Shown here one piece after another: positions 5,996 through 6,140 of a DNA stretch of 6,140 nucleotides. The position numbers and the translations under genes were made by a program. The notes beneath the pieces are model-generated. The model made no database searches. It was not told where the DNA came from and saw only the letters and a list, made by a program, of their open reading frames with translations. The DNA is taken from assembly GCA_016302165.1 (NCBI GenBank), contig JAEDOD010000099.1:1-6140 (forward strand), written 5' to 3'. Position 1 is the first letter of the stretch. Each line of letters begins with the position of its first letter. The DNA is from Sphaerochaetaceae bacterium. GTDB taxonomy: Bacteria > Spirochaetota > Spirochaetia > Sphaerochaetales > Sphaerochaetaceae.

Positions 5996-6008
5996 ATGCA
6001 GATATAGA

Positions 6009-6023
6009 TGGTGCTTTGCACCA
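6009..6023 (+). repeat. Short inverted repeat before the final promoter
   Basis: TGGTGC-TTT-GCACCA is a perfect six-pair hairpin with a three-base loop. A T-rich stretch (TATTTCTTTG, 6029-6038) begins a few bases after it. This allows a weak second terminator ahead of the promoter, though the gap between stem and T tract is longer than usual. Confidence 0.45.
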
Positions 6024-6044
6024 GGTACTATTTCTTTGTATGTT

Positions 6045-6071
6045 TTGGTTTTCCGCTTCTTGTGCTATATT
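6045..6071 (+). promoter_or_regulatory. Promoter of the AAA-ATPase-like gene
   Basis: TGC-TATATT (TG at 6063-6064, hexamer at 6066-6071) is an extended -10. TTGGTT (6045-6050) is a possible -35 at a short 15-bp spacing. Transcription would start near 6078, at the first base of AGGAGA, giving a leader of only about 13 nt that begins with the SD itself. Confidence 0.5.
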
Positions 6072-6090
6072 ACTATTAGGAGAAGAAAAC

Positions 6091-6140
6091 ATGGGAACAT
6101 ATGTAAATCCTGGGACAGAGAGATTAAAAAGATCTAAGGC
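6091..6140 (+). CDS. AAA-ATPase-like protein, N-terminus only (cut by window edge)
   Basis: Sixteen complete codons are visible, reading MGTYVNPGTERLKRSK. An M-G-x-Y-x-N-P-G start followed by a basic segment is the usual opening of the AAA-ATPase-like / PD-(D/E)XK-nuclease family (AAA-ATPase_like, DUF1703). Members run to roughly 500-600 residues and are often present in many copies in gut Bacteroidetes, Clostridia and spirochaetes; their function is not established. The start is supported by AGGAGA (6078-6083) seven bases before the ATG and by the promoter just upstream. Neither the ATPase motifs nor the nuclease domain are within the window, so the family call rests on a short N-terminal signature. 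Confidence 0.6.
   Translation, partial: MGTYVNPGTERLKRSK

Overview
The window reads as a compact bacterial chromosome segment of moderate GC with every confident gene on the + strand. Arginine is coded largely by AGG and the spacers between genes are very short. The protein types suggest an anaerobic host-associated bacterium: an SPNIK-type metallophosphoesterase, a DGNHR ParB/Srx-fold protein of the DUF4032 type, a Bacillus/clostridial-type thymidylate synthase, a 'GPYT' MtnA-like isomerase and an 'NPG' AAA-ATPase-like protein. The most likely source is a spirochaete of the Sphaerochaeta/Treponema group, with Clostridia as the alternative. This is a judgement from remembered family resemblance, not a search.

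Layout. Positions 1-57 hold at most the extreme 3' end of an upstream gene, closed by a strong hairpin terminator at 58-90. Positions 91-442 contain no convincing gene, only weak competing short reading frames and some potential RNA pairing. A near-consensus -10 box at 443-448 then starts a tight cluster: metallophosphoesterase (466-1137), ParB/Srx-fold protein (1144-2040), thymidylate synthase thyA (2049-2879) and dihydrofolate reductase folA (2891-3406). Spacers are 6, 8 and 11 nt, and the Shine-Dalgarno (SD) sequences overlap the end of the preceding gene. A MATE-family transporter (3460-4833) follows after 53 nt. An MtnA/eIF2B-superfamily sugar-phosphate isomerase (4862-5926) appears to have its own extended -10 promoter, placed so that transcription would begin at or very near its ATG. 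Three consecutive hairpins (5934-6023) fill the next intergenic region, followed by a promoter, a good SD and the first 16 codons of an AAA-ATPase-like gene that runs off the window.

How the genes fit together. ThyA makes dTMP from dUMP while oxidising methylene-tetrahydrofolate to dihydrofolate, and FolA regenerates tetrahydrofolate, so the two form a classic functional pair. The two uncharacterised genes in front of them, a metallophosphoesterase lacking the usual first-motif histidine and a probable nucleotide-binding ParB/Srx-fold protein, are co-transcribed by layout. They are the most attractive unknowns here. The isomerase keeps the catalytic Cys and Asp of MtnA but lacks the RGAPAIG loop and has no methionine-salvage neighbours, so its substrate is open. 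No CRISPR array, insertion sequence, tRNA or rRNA was found, and nothing amounts to a clearly new multi-gene system.
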